Counted from the first letter of the stretch, positions 11,710 through 20,766 are shown. The stretch: 64,000 bases of DNA from Salinicola peritrichatus (GCF_003206715.1 NZ_PZJU01000011.1:1-64000); one strand, 5' to 3'. Translations and numbers: made by a program. The notes: generated by a model not told the origin, from the sequence alone.

Positions 11710-13017
11710 TCAGACCGATTGCCTCAGCCAAGGTAGCAGATCCCGCGCAGGCTGCGATTCCAGCGTCATGACGGTTTCGAGCAGACCCGATGCCTTGCGG
11801 CCCAGAACCGGCTCGGCCAGTTGGCGATATTTCTGGCCGATCTCTTCGTCGCTCAGCGGGTTGGTGGGATTGCCGCGCGCCTCGCAAGGGGCGCTGGTCA
11901 GGCGCGTGCCGTCGTCCAGGGTGATGACGGCGTGGGCCCAGCGCTCGGCCGGAAAGCGCGCGTCGTAGTCGGCATGACGATGCATCGTCACGCGTCGCGC
12001 CAGAGCGCGCAGCGCGGGATCGCGGAGTCGGTGGGTGACGCTGGCGGCGTCAACGCTACCGGTGGCGGCGGCGCAGGCCACCGGCCAGGGCAGGCTGTAC
12101 TGCGCCTGCTCGGTAGTGTCGGGGTTGGCGGTCGCCAGGCAGACCCCTTCATGGAAGGTATGAATATCGATGCTCTCGATCCGCGCCGCGCCGCCGAGCG
12201 ATTCGCGCAGCGACAACACGGCTTCCACCGCCGGCTGCGCCCAGCGGCAGACCGGGTAGGCCTTGAAGTACTGCTCGTGCACATACCAGCGCTGGCCGAG
12301 GTCTCCCCAAATCGATGCGACGGCATCGTCGTTGACGCTCACCGCTGGCGCGCCGGTAAAGCCGTCGCGGGCCAGCAGGCTGGCGGCGACACCGCTCATT
12401 GCTCCCCATCCCGAGCCGTCCTTGACCATGGTGGGGTGATCGATACAGCGCATCATCTGGCTGCGCGGACCATAGAATTCGGCAATGCCGAGTGCCTCTT
12501 GCAGACGCTTGCGATCGAGCCCAAGCAATTTGCTGCCCAGTGCGGCCACGGCCAGCGCATTCCAGGCCCCCGAGGTGTGGTAGTCGCAGGCGGTGGCGTG
12601 CAGGGCGATGCCGGCGCGCGTGGCGATCTCGTAGCCAAGCGTCAGCAAGCCGAGAAACGCGCGGCCGGAGAGCGCTTCGGTCTCGGCGAACGCCAGCAGG
12701 CCGGGCAACAGCGCAACGCCCGCATGTCCCTTGGTCAACACCTGGCCGTCATGCGCATCGAAGGCGTCGATCAGCCAGGCACCATGCAGGGCCACGCCGC
12801 TCTCCGACGCCGTGCCCGCCGAAAACAGCAGCGGGCGCTGTCCCGCGTGTTGGCTGCGAACGTAACGCGTGGCGATAGTGGCCAACTCGGTCTGCGTGGC
12901 GGCGGCGGCGACGCCGAACAGGTCGAGCAGGCAGCGCTTGGCCTGGGGGAGATGCGCGTCGTCCAGGGTGTCGGGATCGAAGCGGTGGATCCAGTCGATC
13001 AAATCGAAGGTTGGCAT
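11710..13017 (-). CDS. MmgE/PrpD family protein
   Basis: The 435-residue protein belongs to the MmgE/PrpD superfamily, whose characterised members dehydrate methylcitrate, isomerise cis-aconitate or, in distant members, handle other carboxylic acids. Family segments are HDGQVLTKGHAGVALLPGLL, the TSGAWNALAVAA turn, GFTGAPAVSVNDD and EQYFKAYPVCRWAQPAVEA, the last with the Lys/Tyr region. No prpB, prpC or acn gene is nearby, so methylcitrate metabolism is unlikely. It follows a nitrilase-family gene after 7 bases and precedes a MAPEG gene, inside an operon headed by an osmolyte-type transporter. It may dehydrate or isomerise an acid released by the nitrilase. The substrate is unknown. Confidence 0.88.
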   Translation of the reverse strand: MPTFDLIDWIHRFDPDTLDDAHLPQAKRCLLDLFGVAAAATQTELATIATRYVRSQHAGQRPLLFSAGTASESGVALHGAWLIDAFDAHDGQVLTKGHAGVALLPGLLAFAETEALSGRAFLGLLTLGYEIATRAGIALHATACDYHTSGAWNALAVAALGSKLLGLDRKRLQEALGIAEFYGPRSQMMRCIDHPTMVKDGSGWGAMSGVAASLLARDGFTGAPAVSVNDDAVASIWGDLGQRWYVHEQYFKAYPVCRWAQPAVEAVLSLRESLGGAARIESIDIHTFHEGVCLATANPDTTEQAQYSLPWPVACAAATGSVDAASVTHRLRDPALRALARRVTMHRHADYDARFPAERWAHAVITLDDGTRLTSAPCEARGNPTNPLSDEEIGQKYRQLAEPVLGRKASGLLETVMTLESQPARDLLPWLRQSV

Positions 13018-13024
13018 GGCGGAT

Positions 13025-13867
13025 CTAAGGCACCTGTTGTAGAAGATCTCGGATCAAGGGGGTATTGGCATCGCGCAGCGTGGGTAGCTCGAAGCGTGCC
13101 CGTGCGATGTCGGCGCGGGAGAGTGTGGCGGTGATAAGCCGTTCGCCTTCCCCGGCGCTTGCCAGGCGTTCGCCACGCGGGCCGAGGATCTGGCTTCCGC
13201 CCCAGAAATGGTGGTCGCCTTCCGGCCCATGGCGATTGGCCATGATCACCGGCGTGCCATAAGTCATGGCGTAGAAGCGCAGGTTCAGCGGCCAGTTGTC
13301 CTCGTTGGAGAAACCGCTGGAGACGATATGCGACGCCGAATTGATCGGTGCGCACAATAGATCGGGTCGTCGCAGCATGGCGGCATGCACCAGGGCGGGG
13401 TTCCATAGGTCGGCGCAGATCAGCGGCGCCGCTTGCCAACCGCCGGCCAGTTGCGCGAACGTCAGCTCCCGCCCGGCATGGAACCACTTGCCCTCCTCGA
13501 GGCCGCCGTAGGTGGGCAGATTGAGCTTGCGGTGCACGGCAACGACGCCACCGTGCGCCAGCACGGCGATGGCGTTGTAGTACTCGCCGGGGCCGGCGGA
13601 TTCGACGAAGCCCACCATGACCCGCATGTCTCCGGCGATCGAGGCCAGTTCGTTCAGCGCCGCGCCATCCCGTGGCTGCGCCACTTCGCGGACGCGTTCG
13701 CCCAGCGCATAGCCGGTGAGGGAGAGTTCGGGAAACACCAGCAGGTCGAGTTCGTCTCGCCGTGCCTCGTCGATCATTGCCCGGTGCTGTTCCAGATTGC
13801 CCGCGACATCGCCCAGTCGTGCGTTCATCTGCATGGCGCCGACCCGCAGTGTGTCCTGGGTCGTCAT
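13025..13867 (-). CDS. Carbon-nitrogen (nitrilase superfamily) hydrolase, copy 1
   Basis: The 280-residue protein has the nitrilase-superfamily triad: Glu in FPELSLTGY, Lys in HRKLNLPTYGG and Cys in ICADLWNPALVH. A second glutamate in the EEGKWF segment also fits. Such enzymes cleave non-peptide C-N bonds in amides or carbamoyl compounds; the C-A-D sequence around the cysteine fits an amidase rather than a true nitrilase. The ATG at 13867 has GGGAGG five bases upstream and is preferred over 13894. It lies between the binding-protein gene and the MmgE/PrpD gene in one operon. It is a clear paralogue of the protein at 17756-18607. Inference: it hydrolyses the transported amide. Confidence 0.9.
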   Translation of the reverse strand: MTTQDTLRVGAMQMNARLGDVAGNLEQHRAMIDEARRDELDLLVFPELSLTGYALGERVREVAQPRDGAALNELASIAGDMRVMVGFVESAGPGEYYNAIAVLAHGGVVAVHRKLNLPTYGGLEEGKWFHAGRELTFAQLAGGWQAAPLICADLWNPALVHAAMLRRPDLLCAPINSASHIVSSGFSNEDNWPLNLRFYAMTYGTPVIMANRHGPEGDHHFWGGSQILGPRGERLASAGEGERLITATLSRADIARARFELPTLRDANTPLIRDLLQQVP

Positions 13868-13886
13868 GTTTGCCTCCCGGTCATGC

Positions 13887-13912
13887 GAAGCCACCGCCTG
13901 AGCGGTGGCTTC
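13887..13912 (-). promoter_or_regulatory. Intercistronic stem-loop between binding protein and nitrilase genes
   Basis: A perfect 11-bp stem, GAAGCCACCGC / GCGGTGGCTTC, with a 4-base loop lies in the 67-bp gap. No T-run follows in the direction of transcription. Its place directly after a binding-protein gene suggests 3'-end protection or partial termination, which would give more binding protein than enzymes. Confidence 0.6.
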
Positions 13913-13934
13913 GTCGCTTGAACAGACAACGTCT

Positions 13935-14813
13935 TCACAGCAGATCGTGCTCTGCCAGGAAATCGTGGGCGACGTCCTCGATATTGTCGCCGTCGACGTC
14001 GACGCTGGCGTTCAGTGACGCCATGGTCCTGTCGTCCAGCAGTGCCGACAGGGCGTTCATCTGCTCGGCGAGATCGGGATTGGCATCCAGCGTTTCCTGG
14101 CGGGCCACCGGCGTCAGCGCGTAGTTGGGGAAGAACTGCTTGTCGTCCTCGAGCGCCACCAGATCGTAGGCGGGGATACGGCCGTCGGTGGAGTAGGCTA
14201 TCGACACGTCGACCCGTTCGTCACGCAGTGCCGGCAGGGTCAGGCCGAAATCCATGCGCTTGATGTTGGGCCGGCCGAATTCGAAGCCGTAGGTCTGTTC
14301 CAGGGGGCGCAGTCCATCTTCCCGGGCGTAGAACTCGGCGTTGGAGGCGAAGGTCAGGGTTTCGCCGGCATTAATGGTTTCGGCCAGATCCGAAATCGAC
14401 GCGATGCCGCGGGATTTTGCGTCATCGGCGCGCATGGTCAGTGCATAGGTGTTGTTGGCCTCCGATGGGTTCAGCCAGACCAGGCCTTTTTCCGCGTCCA
14501 GTTGCTTGACGCGCTGGTAGGTCTCCTCGGGGGAGAGCTTTTCGGTCACGTCGTTGTAGGTGATCAGCGACGTGCCGGTGTACTCCCAGTAGAGGTCGAC
14601 CTGGCCATTCTCCTGGGCGCGTCGCAGCACCGCGGAGCCCATGCCGGCACGTTTGTCGACATCGTAACCCAGCGCCTGCAGGTACTGATCGGTCATGCTG
14701 GCGAGTATCTGCTGCTCGGTGAAATTCTTGCCGCCGACGGTGATTTCTTCGGCGCTGGCGGCCCCCGAGGCCAGCAGCGTTGCGGCAATGAGTCCTGTCA
14801 TCAGGTGTTTCAT
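13935..14813 (-). CDS. Glycine betaine/choline-type ABC transporter substrate-binding protein, copy 1
   Basis: A signal peptide (MKHLMTGLIAATLLASGAASA) precedes a 270-residue OpuAC-type binding domain: GGKNFTEQQILASM near the N-terminus, GSAVLRRAQENGQVDLYWEY and NTYALTMRADDA. This is the OsmX/OpuCC class for quaternary amines and related osmolytes. It is the binding component of the transporter encoded just upstream, with a GGGAGAG ribosome site. It is a paralogue of 20767-21660; both end in the same AHDFL-EHDLL pattern. The ligand may be an osmolyte used as a nutrient, given the catabolic genes downstream. Confidence 0.92.
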   Translation of the reverse strand: MKHLMTGLIAATLLASGAASAEEITVGGKNFTEQQILASMTDQYLQALGYDVDKRAGMGSAVLRRAQENGQVDLYWEYTGTSLITYNDVTEKLSPEETYQRVKQLDAEKGLVWLNPSEANNTYALTMRADDAKSRGIASISDLAETINAGETLTFASNAEFYAREDGLRPLEQTYGFEFGRPNIKRMDFGLTLPALRDERVDVSIAYSTDGRIPAYDLVALEDDKQFFPNYALTPVARQETLDANPDLAEQMNALSALLDDRTMASLNASVDVDGDNIEDVAHDFLAEHDLL

Positions 14814-14859
14814 GGTCTCTCCCTCATCTATCGGATCGTTGAGTGAATGTTGTTTGGGG

Positions 14860-15594
14860 TCAGCGTTGACGGGCGGGATTCACACCCCGTGGCACGACAA
14901 GAAAAGCCACGACGGCGATGACGAGATCGACGACCACCGCCAGCAGCGCGGTGGGAATGGCGCCGGAAAGCATCATCACCGTGTCGTAGAGATCGATGCC
15001 GGTGAAGATCAGCTCACCCAGCCCGCCGGCACCGATCAGAAAGGCCAGCGGCACCGTCCCGACATTGATCGCCAGCGCCGTGCGAATGCCGGCGAAGATC
15101 ACATAGAGCGCGTTGGGCAGCTCGACCCGCAGCAGTCGCTGCAGCGGGGACATTCCGATGCCCGCGGCGGCTTCCTTGAGTGCCGGCGAGACGCTGCGCA
15201 AACCGACATAGGTATTGCGCGCGATCGGCAGCAGCGTCGCCACGAACAAACCGAACACCGCCGGCAGCGTGCCGATACCGAGGAAACTCATCGACAGCGC
15301 GAGTACCGCCAGCGTCGGGATGGTGGTGCCCACGTTGAGTACCTGCATCAGGGATTCGGCCCAGCGGGCCACGCTCGGGCGCGACAGCACGATGCCCAGC
15401 GGGATGGCCACGACGATCGCCAGGCTGCCGGAGACCGCCGTCAGCCATAGATGCTGGATGGCGAGATACTGCACGTCCGGCCAGTAGAACAGGAAGTCGT
15501 CGATCAGGCCGCTGGCCTGTGCCCAGACGCCGGCCACAAAGATCACGACCGCCGCGCCGAGCCGCACGGCGCTGGAGAGCGAGCGTATCGGCAT
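14860..15594 (-). CDS. Osmoprotectant-type ABC transporter permease
   Basis: The 244-residue inner-membrane permease has about six membrane segments and the BPD_transp_1 EAA-type loop (SPALKEAAAGIGMSPLQRLLRVELPNAL). GTVPLAFLIGAGGLGELIFTGID is characteristic of OpuCB/OsmW-type permeases. Its ATG has GGAG ten bases upstream within the end of the ATPase gene. It pairs with the permease at 16844-17509. Confidence 0.93.
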   Translation of the reverse strand: MPIRSLSSAVRLGAAVVIFVAGVWAQASGLIDDFLFYWPDVQYLAIQHLWLTAVSGSLAIVVAIPLGIVLSRPSVARWAESLMQVLNVGTTIPTLAVLALSMSFLGIGTLPAVFGLFVATLLPIARNTYVGLRSVSPALKEAAAGIGMSPLQRLLRVELPNALYVIFAGIRTALAINVGTVPLAFLIGAGGLGELIFTGIDLYDTVMMLSGAIPTALLAVVVDLVIAVVAFLVVPRGVNPARQR

Positions 15595-15598
15595 GCGG

Positions 15599-16762
15599 TC
15601 AGTCTCCTCTCGGTTGCTCGCCGTTCGCGGTCGGCTCGCGGCGATGCGAGCGGTAGCGCGAGCCGAGGTGATGGGTCATGTCGCGCTGGGTGATCTGTCC
15701 GCACAGACGTCCCGTTTCGTCGACGCAGGGCAGCCAGGTGGTGTCGTGGGCGAACATCAGCGAGGCGACCTTGCGCAGGTCGTCATCGAGCTGGACGATC
15801 GCCGGGAGCCCCCGCGTGTGGTCGCGGCAGTAACCTTGTCGGCTGGAGGCGGTGTCACGCGAGATGACGCCGATCGGGCGGCGGTGGTCATCGACCATGA
15901 CGATGGCGTCGCGATAACCGTGGGCGTCGATCCGTTCGCGGGCCGTGGCCAGCGTATCGCCGGGATTGACCGTGCCGAGTTCGCCGCTGACGACCTCTCT
16001 GACCCGGACCAGATTGAGGCGCTTGAGCGCGCGGTCTTCGCCGAGAAACGACTCGACGAAGGCATTCCTGGGCGCCGAGAGCAGTTCGTCGGGCACCGAA
16101 TATTGCACCAGCTTGCCCTGGCGAAAGATGGCGATGCGGTCGCCCATCTTGATCGCTTCGTCGATGTCGTGGCTGACGAACATGATGGTCTTGTTGAGCT
16201 GCGCCTGCATCTTCAGGAACTCGTCCTGGATCACGGCCCGGTTGATCGGGTCGATGGCGCCGAAAGGTTCGTCCATCAGCATCACCGGCGGGTCGGCGGC
16301 CAGCGCGCGGGCGACGCCGATGCGCTGTTGCTGGCCGCCGGAAAGCTCGCTGGGGTAGCGCTTGAGAAAGGCCTCGGCGTCCATGGCGATCATGTCCATC
16401 AACTCGCGCGCGCGGGCCTTGTAGCGGGCCTTGTCCCAGCCCAGCAGGCGTGGCACGGCGGTGATGTTCTCCTCGATCGTCATGTTGGGGAACAGGCCGA
16501 TCTGCTGGATCACGTAGCCGATATTCCGACGCAGCGTCTCGGTATTCAGCCCGCTGGTGTCCTCGCCGTCGAGAAAGACCTTGCCGGAAGTCGCTCGCAC
16601 GATGCGGTTGATCATCTTCAGCGTGGTCGTCTTGCCGCAGCCGGAGGGGCCGAGCAGCACGCAAATCTCCCCCCGTGGCACCTCCATGCTGATATGGTCG
16701 GCGGCGACCACCGCGCCGTCGGGGGTATCGAAGACCTTGGTCAGATTGTCCAATCGAATCAT
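15599..16762 (-). CDS. Osmoprotectant-type ABC transporter ATP-binding protein with CBS domains
   Basis: The 387-residue protein has Walker A GPSGCGKTT (about residue 35), signature [15 protein letters not shown], Walker B PPVMLMDEPFGAID and the switch histidine in FVSHDIDEA. The C-terminal part (about 255-370) holds two CBS repeats, the ionic-strength or nucleotide sensors of OpuA/OpuC/ProV-type ATPases. AAGGA precedes the ATG at 16762. It energises the two flanking permeases. The CBS pair argues for osmotic or energy control of uptake even though the operon also encodes catabolic enzymes. Confidence 0.95.
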   Translation of the reverse strand: MIRLDNLTKVFDTPDGAVVAADHISMEVPRGEICVLLGPSGCGKTTTLKMINRIVRATSGKVFLDGEDTSGLNTETLRRNIGYVIQQIGLFPNMTIEENITAVPRLLGWDKARYKARARELMDMIAMDAEAFLKRYPSELSGGQQQRIGVARALAADPPVMLMDEPFGAIDPINRAVIQDEFLKMQAQLNKTIMFVSHDIDEAIKMGDRIAIFRQGKLVQYSVPDELLSAPRNAFVESFLGEDRALKRLNLVRVREVVSGELGTVNPGDTLATARERIDAHGYRDAIVMVDDHRRPIGVISRDTASSRQGYCRDHTRGLPAIVQLDDDLRKVASLMFAHDTTWLPCVDETGRLCGQITQRDMTHHLGSRYRSHRREPTANGEQPRGD

Positions 16763-16843
16763 GGATCATCCTTATGGCGTGGCGCGCGCAGGGCGGTACC
16801 ACGAAGCGCAGAAAATGTGATCGTTATCGAAGCTGCCCGGGCG

Positions 16844-17509
16844 TCAGGCCGTGGCTGCCGAAACGGACATGCCCTTGGGCGTCATGCGTTTCTGCAGTGC
16901 CAGCAGGGCATAGTCGGCGACGATCGCCAGCAGGCTCACGGCGACGGCGCCGAGAATCAACTGGCGCGGATCGGACTGGGAGATGCCCCGGCTGATGAAA
17001 GTGCCGAGTCCGCCGGCGCCGATGTAGGCGGCTATCGCCATGACCCCGATATTGAGGACGACAGCGGTGCGTACGCCGGCCATGATCACCGGCACCGCCA
17101 ATGGAATCTCGACCATCCGCAGGCGCTGCCCATGGCTCATGCCGATACCGCGCGCCGCTTCGCGCAAGGCCGGGTCGACATTGTGAATCGCGGTATAGGT
17201 GTTGCGGATGATGGGGAGTTGCGAATAGAGGAGTACGGCGATGACCGCCGGTAGATAGCCGATTCCCTGACCGATCAACGACAGGATGGGAATCATCACG
17301 CCGAACAGGGCCACCGATGGAATGGTGACGATGATCGAAGCCAGATAGAGCACGGCACGGGCGACGCGTTCATTGCGGGTAATGGCGATCCCGATGGGGA
17401 CGCCGGTCAGGGTCGCGATGCCGACGGCGACGCCGACGAGCGAGATATGCTCGAGCGTGCGTGTGCCGAGCAGCCCTAAATTATCTAGAGCATATTGCAG
17501 TAATTCCAC
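16844..17509 (-). CDS. Osmoprotectant-type ABC transporter permease, first gene of operon
   Basis: The 221-residue permease has five or six membrane segments and the conserved loop DPALREAARGIGMSHGQRLR, then GAGGLGTFISRGISQ. The GTG at 17509 has GAGGAA eight bases upstream; a TTG at 17515 overlaps that site and is less likely. It is the first gene of the operon permease-ATPase-permease-binding protein-nitrilase-PrpD-MAPEG. The 81-base gap to the ATPase gene contains nothing recognisable. Confidence 0.92.
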   Translation of the reverse strand: MELLQYALDNLGLLGTRTLEHISLVGVAVGIATLTGVPIGIAITRNERVARAVLYLASIIVTIPSVALFGVMIPILSLIGQGIGYLPAVIAVLLYSQLPIIRNTYTAIHNVDPALREAARGIGMSHGQRLRMVEIPLAVPVIMAGVRTAVVLNIGVMAIAAYIGAGGLGTFISRGISQSDPRQLILGAVAVSLLAIVADYALLALQKRMTPKGMSVSAATA

Positions 17510-17535
17510 AGGCAATTCCTCTGTCTTTTGCTAGT

Positions 17536-17568
17536 CAGACAGCGAGTTATTTTGCGAGAAGTTGTCTG
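17536..17568. promoter_or_regulatory. Dyad in divergent promoter of transporter operon and nitrilase 2
   Basis: The 246-bp gap between the divergent genes is AT-rich in its middle (17570-17625, with several TATAAT-like runs). CAGACA (17536-17541) and TGTCTG (17563-17568) form an inverted repeat with a 21-base spacer, about 30 bases before the permease start. It is a candidate operator for an unidentified regulator; nothing else is recognised in the gap. Confidence 0.35.
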
Positions 17569-17755
17569 GTTTAACGATTATTTTTATAAATTCAGCTTAT
17601 GCTTACGATAATAACATGCTTGGCCGGAGAACCATCGGAACCCGGCATTGTAATGTGTCATGCGATCCATGTCGGATTCTCATCGAACTATTGTGCAATG
17701 TCATGAGCACCGGCGTATGTTGCGGCTTGGCCCCCGAGGATGTGAGACAACCTGC

Positions 17756-18607
17756 ATGAGCCATACTTCTCTCTATCAGGTGGCGGCGGCGCAGATGAAC
17801 TGCGATCTTGCCGACATCGATGCCAACCTGGGCGTACATCGAGAAATGATTCGCGAGGGGCGCCGACGGCATCTGGACCTGCTGGTCTTTCCCGAGCTTT
17901 CGTTGACGGGTTACGACCTTGGTGCTGCCGTCATCGACGTGGCGATGACGGGCGACGACCCGCGTCTGCTTGAGTTGGCGCGGGAAAGTGGGGACATGCT
18001 TACGGTGGTGGGATTCGTCGAATGCATGGCCCCGGGTGAATACGCCAACGCGGCGGCGTGCCTGCGCCAGGGACGCGTGATCGCGATTCATCGCAAGATC
18101 AACCTATGCACGTACGGCGGCCATGCGGAAGGCAAGATTTTCAGCAAGGGGCGCGTGTTGACCCAAGTCGACGCCGGTGGGTTGAGCGCCGGCGTGCTTG
18201 TCTGTGCCGATCTCTGGAATCCAGGCCTGGCGCATGTCGCCATGCTGGCGCGCCCGGACGTGATCGTCGCCCCCATCAACTCGGCGCTCGGCATGGTCGA
18301 GGGCGAGTTCGACGACGAATCCAACTGGCTGGCTTGTCTGCGTTTTTACGCCTTGGTCTATGGCACGCCCATCGTCATGGCCCATCGGGACGGCAGCGAG
18401 GGGGCGAGCCGTTTCTGGGGTGGCAGCTGCATCGTCGGCGTCGACGGCCACCCGCTGGCCCGGGCCGAGCCGGGGCGGGGCATCGTCAGCGCCACCATCG
18501 ACAAGGCGGATATCGCTCGCGCCCGCTTTGCGATGCCGACGCACCGCGACGCGGATACGCCCCTGGTGGCCTCCTTGATGGCGGGCCATGCCCGGATCGG
18601 GCACTGA
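17756..18607 (+). CDS. Carbon-nitrogen (nitrilase superfamily) hydrolase, copy 2
   Basis: The 283-residue enzyme has the same triad as copy 1: Glu in FPELSLTGY, Lys in HRKINLCTYGG and Cys in VCADLWNPGLAH. Shared blocks such as APINSA, YGTPIVMA, FWGGS, ADIARARF and RDADTPL show recent paralogy with 13025-13867. The ATG at 17756 fits copy 1's N-terminus; its ribosome site is weak. It is divergent from the transporter operon and convergent with the CocE/NonD gene. The two copies may split related substrates. Confidence 0.9.
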   Translation: MSHTSLYQVAAAQMNCDLADIDANLGVHREMIREGRRRHLDLLVFPELSLTGYDLGAAVIDVAMTGDDPRLLELARESGDMLTVVGFVECMAPGEYANAAACLRQGRVIAIHRKINLCTYGGHAEGKIFSKGRVLTQVDAGGLSAGVLVCADLWNPGLAHVAMLARPDVIVAPINSALGMVEGEFDDESNWLACLRFYALVYGTPIVMAHRDGSEGASRFWGGSCIVGVDGHPLARAEPGRGIVSATIDKADIARARFAMPTHRDADTPLVASLMAGHARIGH

Positions 18608-18657
18608 ACGCAAGCCCGTCGTGGTGACGCCGTCTGGCTCATGACGACGGCTGGTGC

Positions 18658-20691
18658 TCAGACGTGGTGGCGCCTGATGCGGCGCTGCCAATGCCTCTTG
18701 ACCAGAGGCTCATTGCCGACGAAGGCGTCGAGCCAAGCTTCCAGATAGAACCATTCGGCATCACAACGGAGCTCGGCGCGCGTTTCGGTATGCGCCTCCC
18801 AGTCGCTGCGGCGAAAACGCTGAACCCAGTTTTTGCTCATGCGTGCTGTACCGGGATCGGTGGGGTCGATGCCGTAATACTCTTCGGCACGGGCGTCGTT
18901 GACCAGCCCGTGATCGTAAGTGATTTCGCCGAAATCATCGATGATCTCATGCTGTGTCCAAGCCTCGTCCAGGGCCTGAACGATGCGTCGCTGATGGTCT
19001 CCGTCACGCGTTACCCGGTGTCCTGCCGGCCCCGAGAACACCGCCGGTTCGAAAACGGGCGTGGATGTCTCGTCGATGTCAAGGACCGGTAACACAAGTC
19101 GACTGGCGGCTTCGTCCAGGGTCAGCGTCACCGCCCTGGGGCTCGGCCAGACCAAAGGCCAGTAGGCGGTGCTGATGGCGACGCGCAAGCGCTGCCCGGC
19201 GAGGAAGCGGTGACACAATTGATTGAGCGGAACCACCACGTCCAGTGGTGTTCCGACCGGTACGTCGCCGGGGTCGCTGTGGCTGTGGCGATGGCAGAGG
19301 TTCAATACGCCATAGGACACGCGCTCGGACGTACCATCGGGCGACACGTCGCAGAGGCGCACGATCAGGTTGGCCTGCGGCTGATCGACACGGACACGGA
19401 GCTTCACTATCGGACGACCGAGAAGCACGAAATCCTCGGCCAGTGCCGGTAGTTCGAAACAGAGCGAGCGGGCGTCGTCGAGACGTTGGTCGCCGGCGAT
19501 TTCCGGTCCGCTACAGTGTGGAATGTATTCTCCACACTGCCATCCGGTGTCCTGCGGAGATTTCAGCATTGCCAAGCCTGCGGCGGCATTAGAGGAGGCG
19601 GTCAGCTTGCCCGCGCCCAGATGCCAGGTCCGGCTGACGACGCGTGGGGAGGGCCAACGGTTTACCGCGATCCACTCGCCCGGAGTCTCCAGGGCATGCG
19701 AGTCGGCACCGGAAAAACGCTGGCAGAAGACGCGGTAGGCCGGCTCGCGCATGATGCCGCGATCGATCCCCTTGAGCCAGTGGTCCCACCAACGCACGGC
19801 CTCCTGCAGAAAACCGATCGTCGGGCCGGGCATCGCCACGTGCGGATAGGCATGTGGCCAGGGACCGACGATGCCGAGACGCGGGCACTCGGCATGTTCG
19901 AGGAGTTCGGCGACGAAGTTGACATAGGCATCGGCCCAGCCCGTGATGGTCAGGATCGGCGTCTGTAGTCGCGAGTAGTCCTCGCAAACCGAGCCATGGC
20001 GCCAGTAGTCATCCCGAGTCTGATGGGAAAACCAGTTTTCGGCGACGAACGGCTGCTGTTCGAGACGATGACGCCACTGCTCGCGCCAATCGTCGCGTAG
20101 CGACGGATCGGGCGGGCGCGACATGAACGAAAGCGAAGAGGCCGCCCAGCCGAAGTGCTCGTTGAGAATGGCCCCGCCCTTGTAATGAACGTCGTCGTGG
20201 TAGCGATCCACGGTGGCACCGATGGCGATGATCGCCTTGAGTTCGGGGGGCTGGCGGGACGCGACCTGGAGGGAATTGAACCCGCCCCAGGAGATGCCCA
20301 TCATGCCGACATTGCCGTCGCACCAAGGCTGCTGCGCGATCCAGGCAATGGCGGCGACGATGTCGTCCTGCTCCTGGGCGAGATATTCATCTTCGAGGAT
20401 GCCATCGGAATCGCCGCTGCCGCGCAGGTCGATGCGCAGTGCGGCGTAACCGTGTCCGGCGAAGTAGGGGTGCATGCGCTCGTCATCGGCGCTGGTGGCA
20501 TCACGCTTGCGGTAGGGAATGCACTCGATGATAGCGGGTAGCGGCTGTGTTTCGGCGACTTCGGGAAGCCACAGGCGCGCCGCCAGTCGTGTGCCATCTG
20601 GCAGCGGTATCCAGAGGTTGGGATGTTCGACGACCGAATAGGGGAAGTCGCTCACTTCCTGAGCGTCGGGACGCGCGCCACTGGGAAACAT
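18658..20691 (-). CDS. CocE/NonD family hydrolase
   Basis: The 677-residue protein belongs to the CocE/NonD alpha/beta hydrolases (S15-like, active on acyl esters, amides or N-terminal peptides). The nucleophile is Ser in GISWGGFNS, the acid is Asp in TGWADAYVNF and the base is His in GPWPHAYPHV. The C-terminal part (from about 340) is the jelly-roll X-Pro dipeptidyl-peptidase C domain. No signal peptide is seen. The ATG at 20691 has AAGGAG five bases upstream and is preferred over 20715. It follows the second binding-protein gene by 75 bases, so a binding protein and this hydrolase are probably co-transcribed. Confidence 0.9.
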   Translation of the reverse strand: MFPSGARPDAQEVSDFPYSVVEHPNLWIPLPDGTRLAARLWLPEVAETQPLPAIIECIPYRKRDATSADDERMHPYFAGHGYAALRIDLRGSGDSDGILEDEYLAQEQDDIVAAIAWIAQQPWCDGNVGMMGISWGGFNSLQVASRQPPELKAIIAIGATVDRYHDDVHYKGGAILNEHFGWAASSLSFMSRPPDPSLRDDWREQWRHRLEQQPFVAENWFSHQTRDDYWRHGSVCEDYSRLQTPILTITGWADAYVNFVAELLEHAECPRLGIVGPWPHAYPHVAMPGPTIGFLQEAVRWWDHWLKGIDRGIMREPAYRVFCQRFSGADSHALETPGEWIAVNRWPSPRVVSRTWHLGAGKLTASSNAAAGLAMLKSPQDTGWQCGEYIPHCSGPEIAGDQRLDDARSLCFELPALAEDFVLLGRPIVKLRVRVDQPQANLIVRLCDVSPDGTSERVSYGVLNLCHRHSHSDPGDVPVGTPLDVVVPLNQLCHRFLAGQRLRVAISTAYWPLVWPSPRAVTLTLDEAASRLVLPVLDIDETSTPVFEPAVFSGPAGHRVTRDGDHQRRIVQALDEAWTQHEIIDDFGEITYDHGLVNDARAEEYYGIDPTDPGTARMSKNWVQRFRRSDWEAHTETRAELRCDAEWFYLEAWLDAFVGNEPLVKRHWQRRIRRHHV

Positions 20692-20766
20692 GTCGGCTCC
20701 TTGACTACGAGTCACGGCCAGTGCCAGGCACTAGCCGCGAGAAACAATGATGGGAGACATCGGAGG

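Noticed and set aside
11710-13017. 2-methylcitrate dehydratase PrpD of propionate catabolism
   Set aside because: No prpB, prpC, prpR or acnD is nearby, and the neighbours are an osmolyte-type transporter and nitrilase.
15593-17254. Long plus-strand open frame opposite the transporter ATPase and permease genes
   Set aside because: It is antisense to well-conserved ABC genes, has no family motif and shows the composition expected from high-GC complementary reading.
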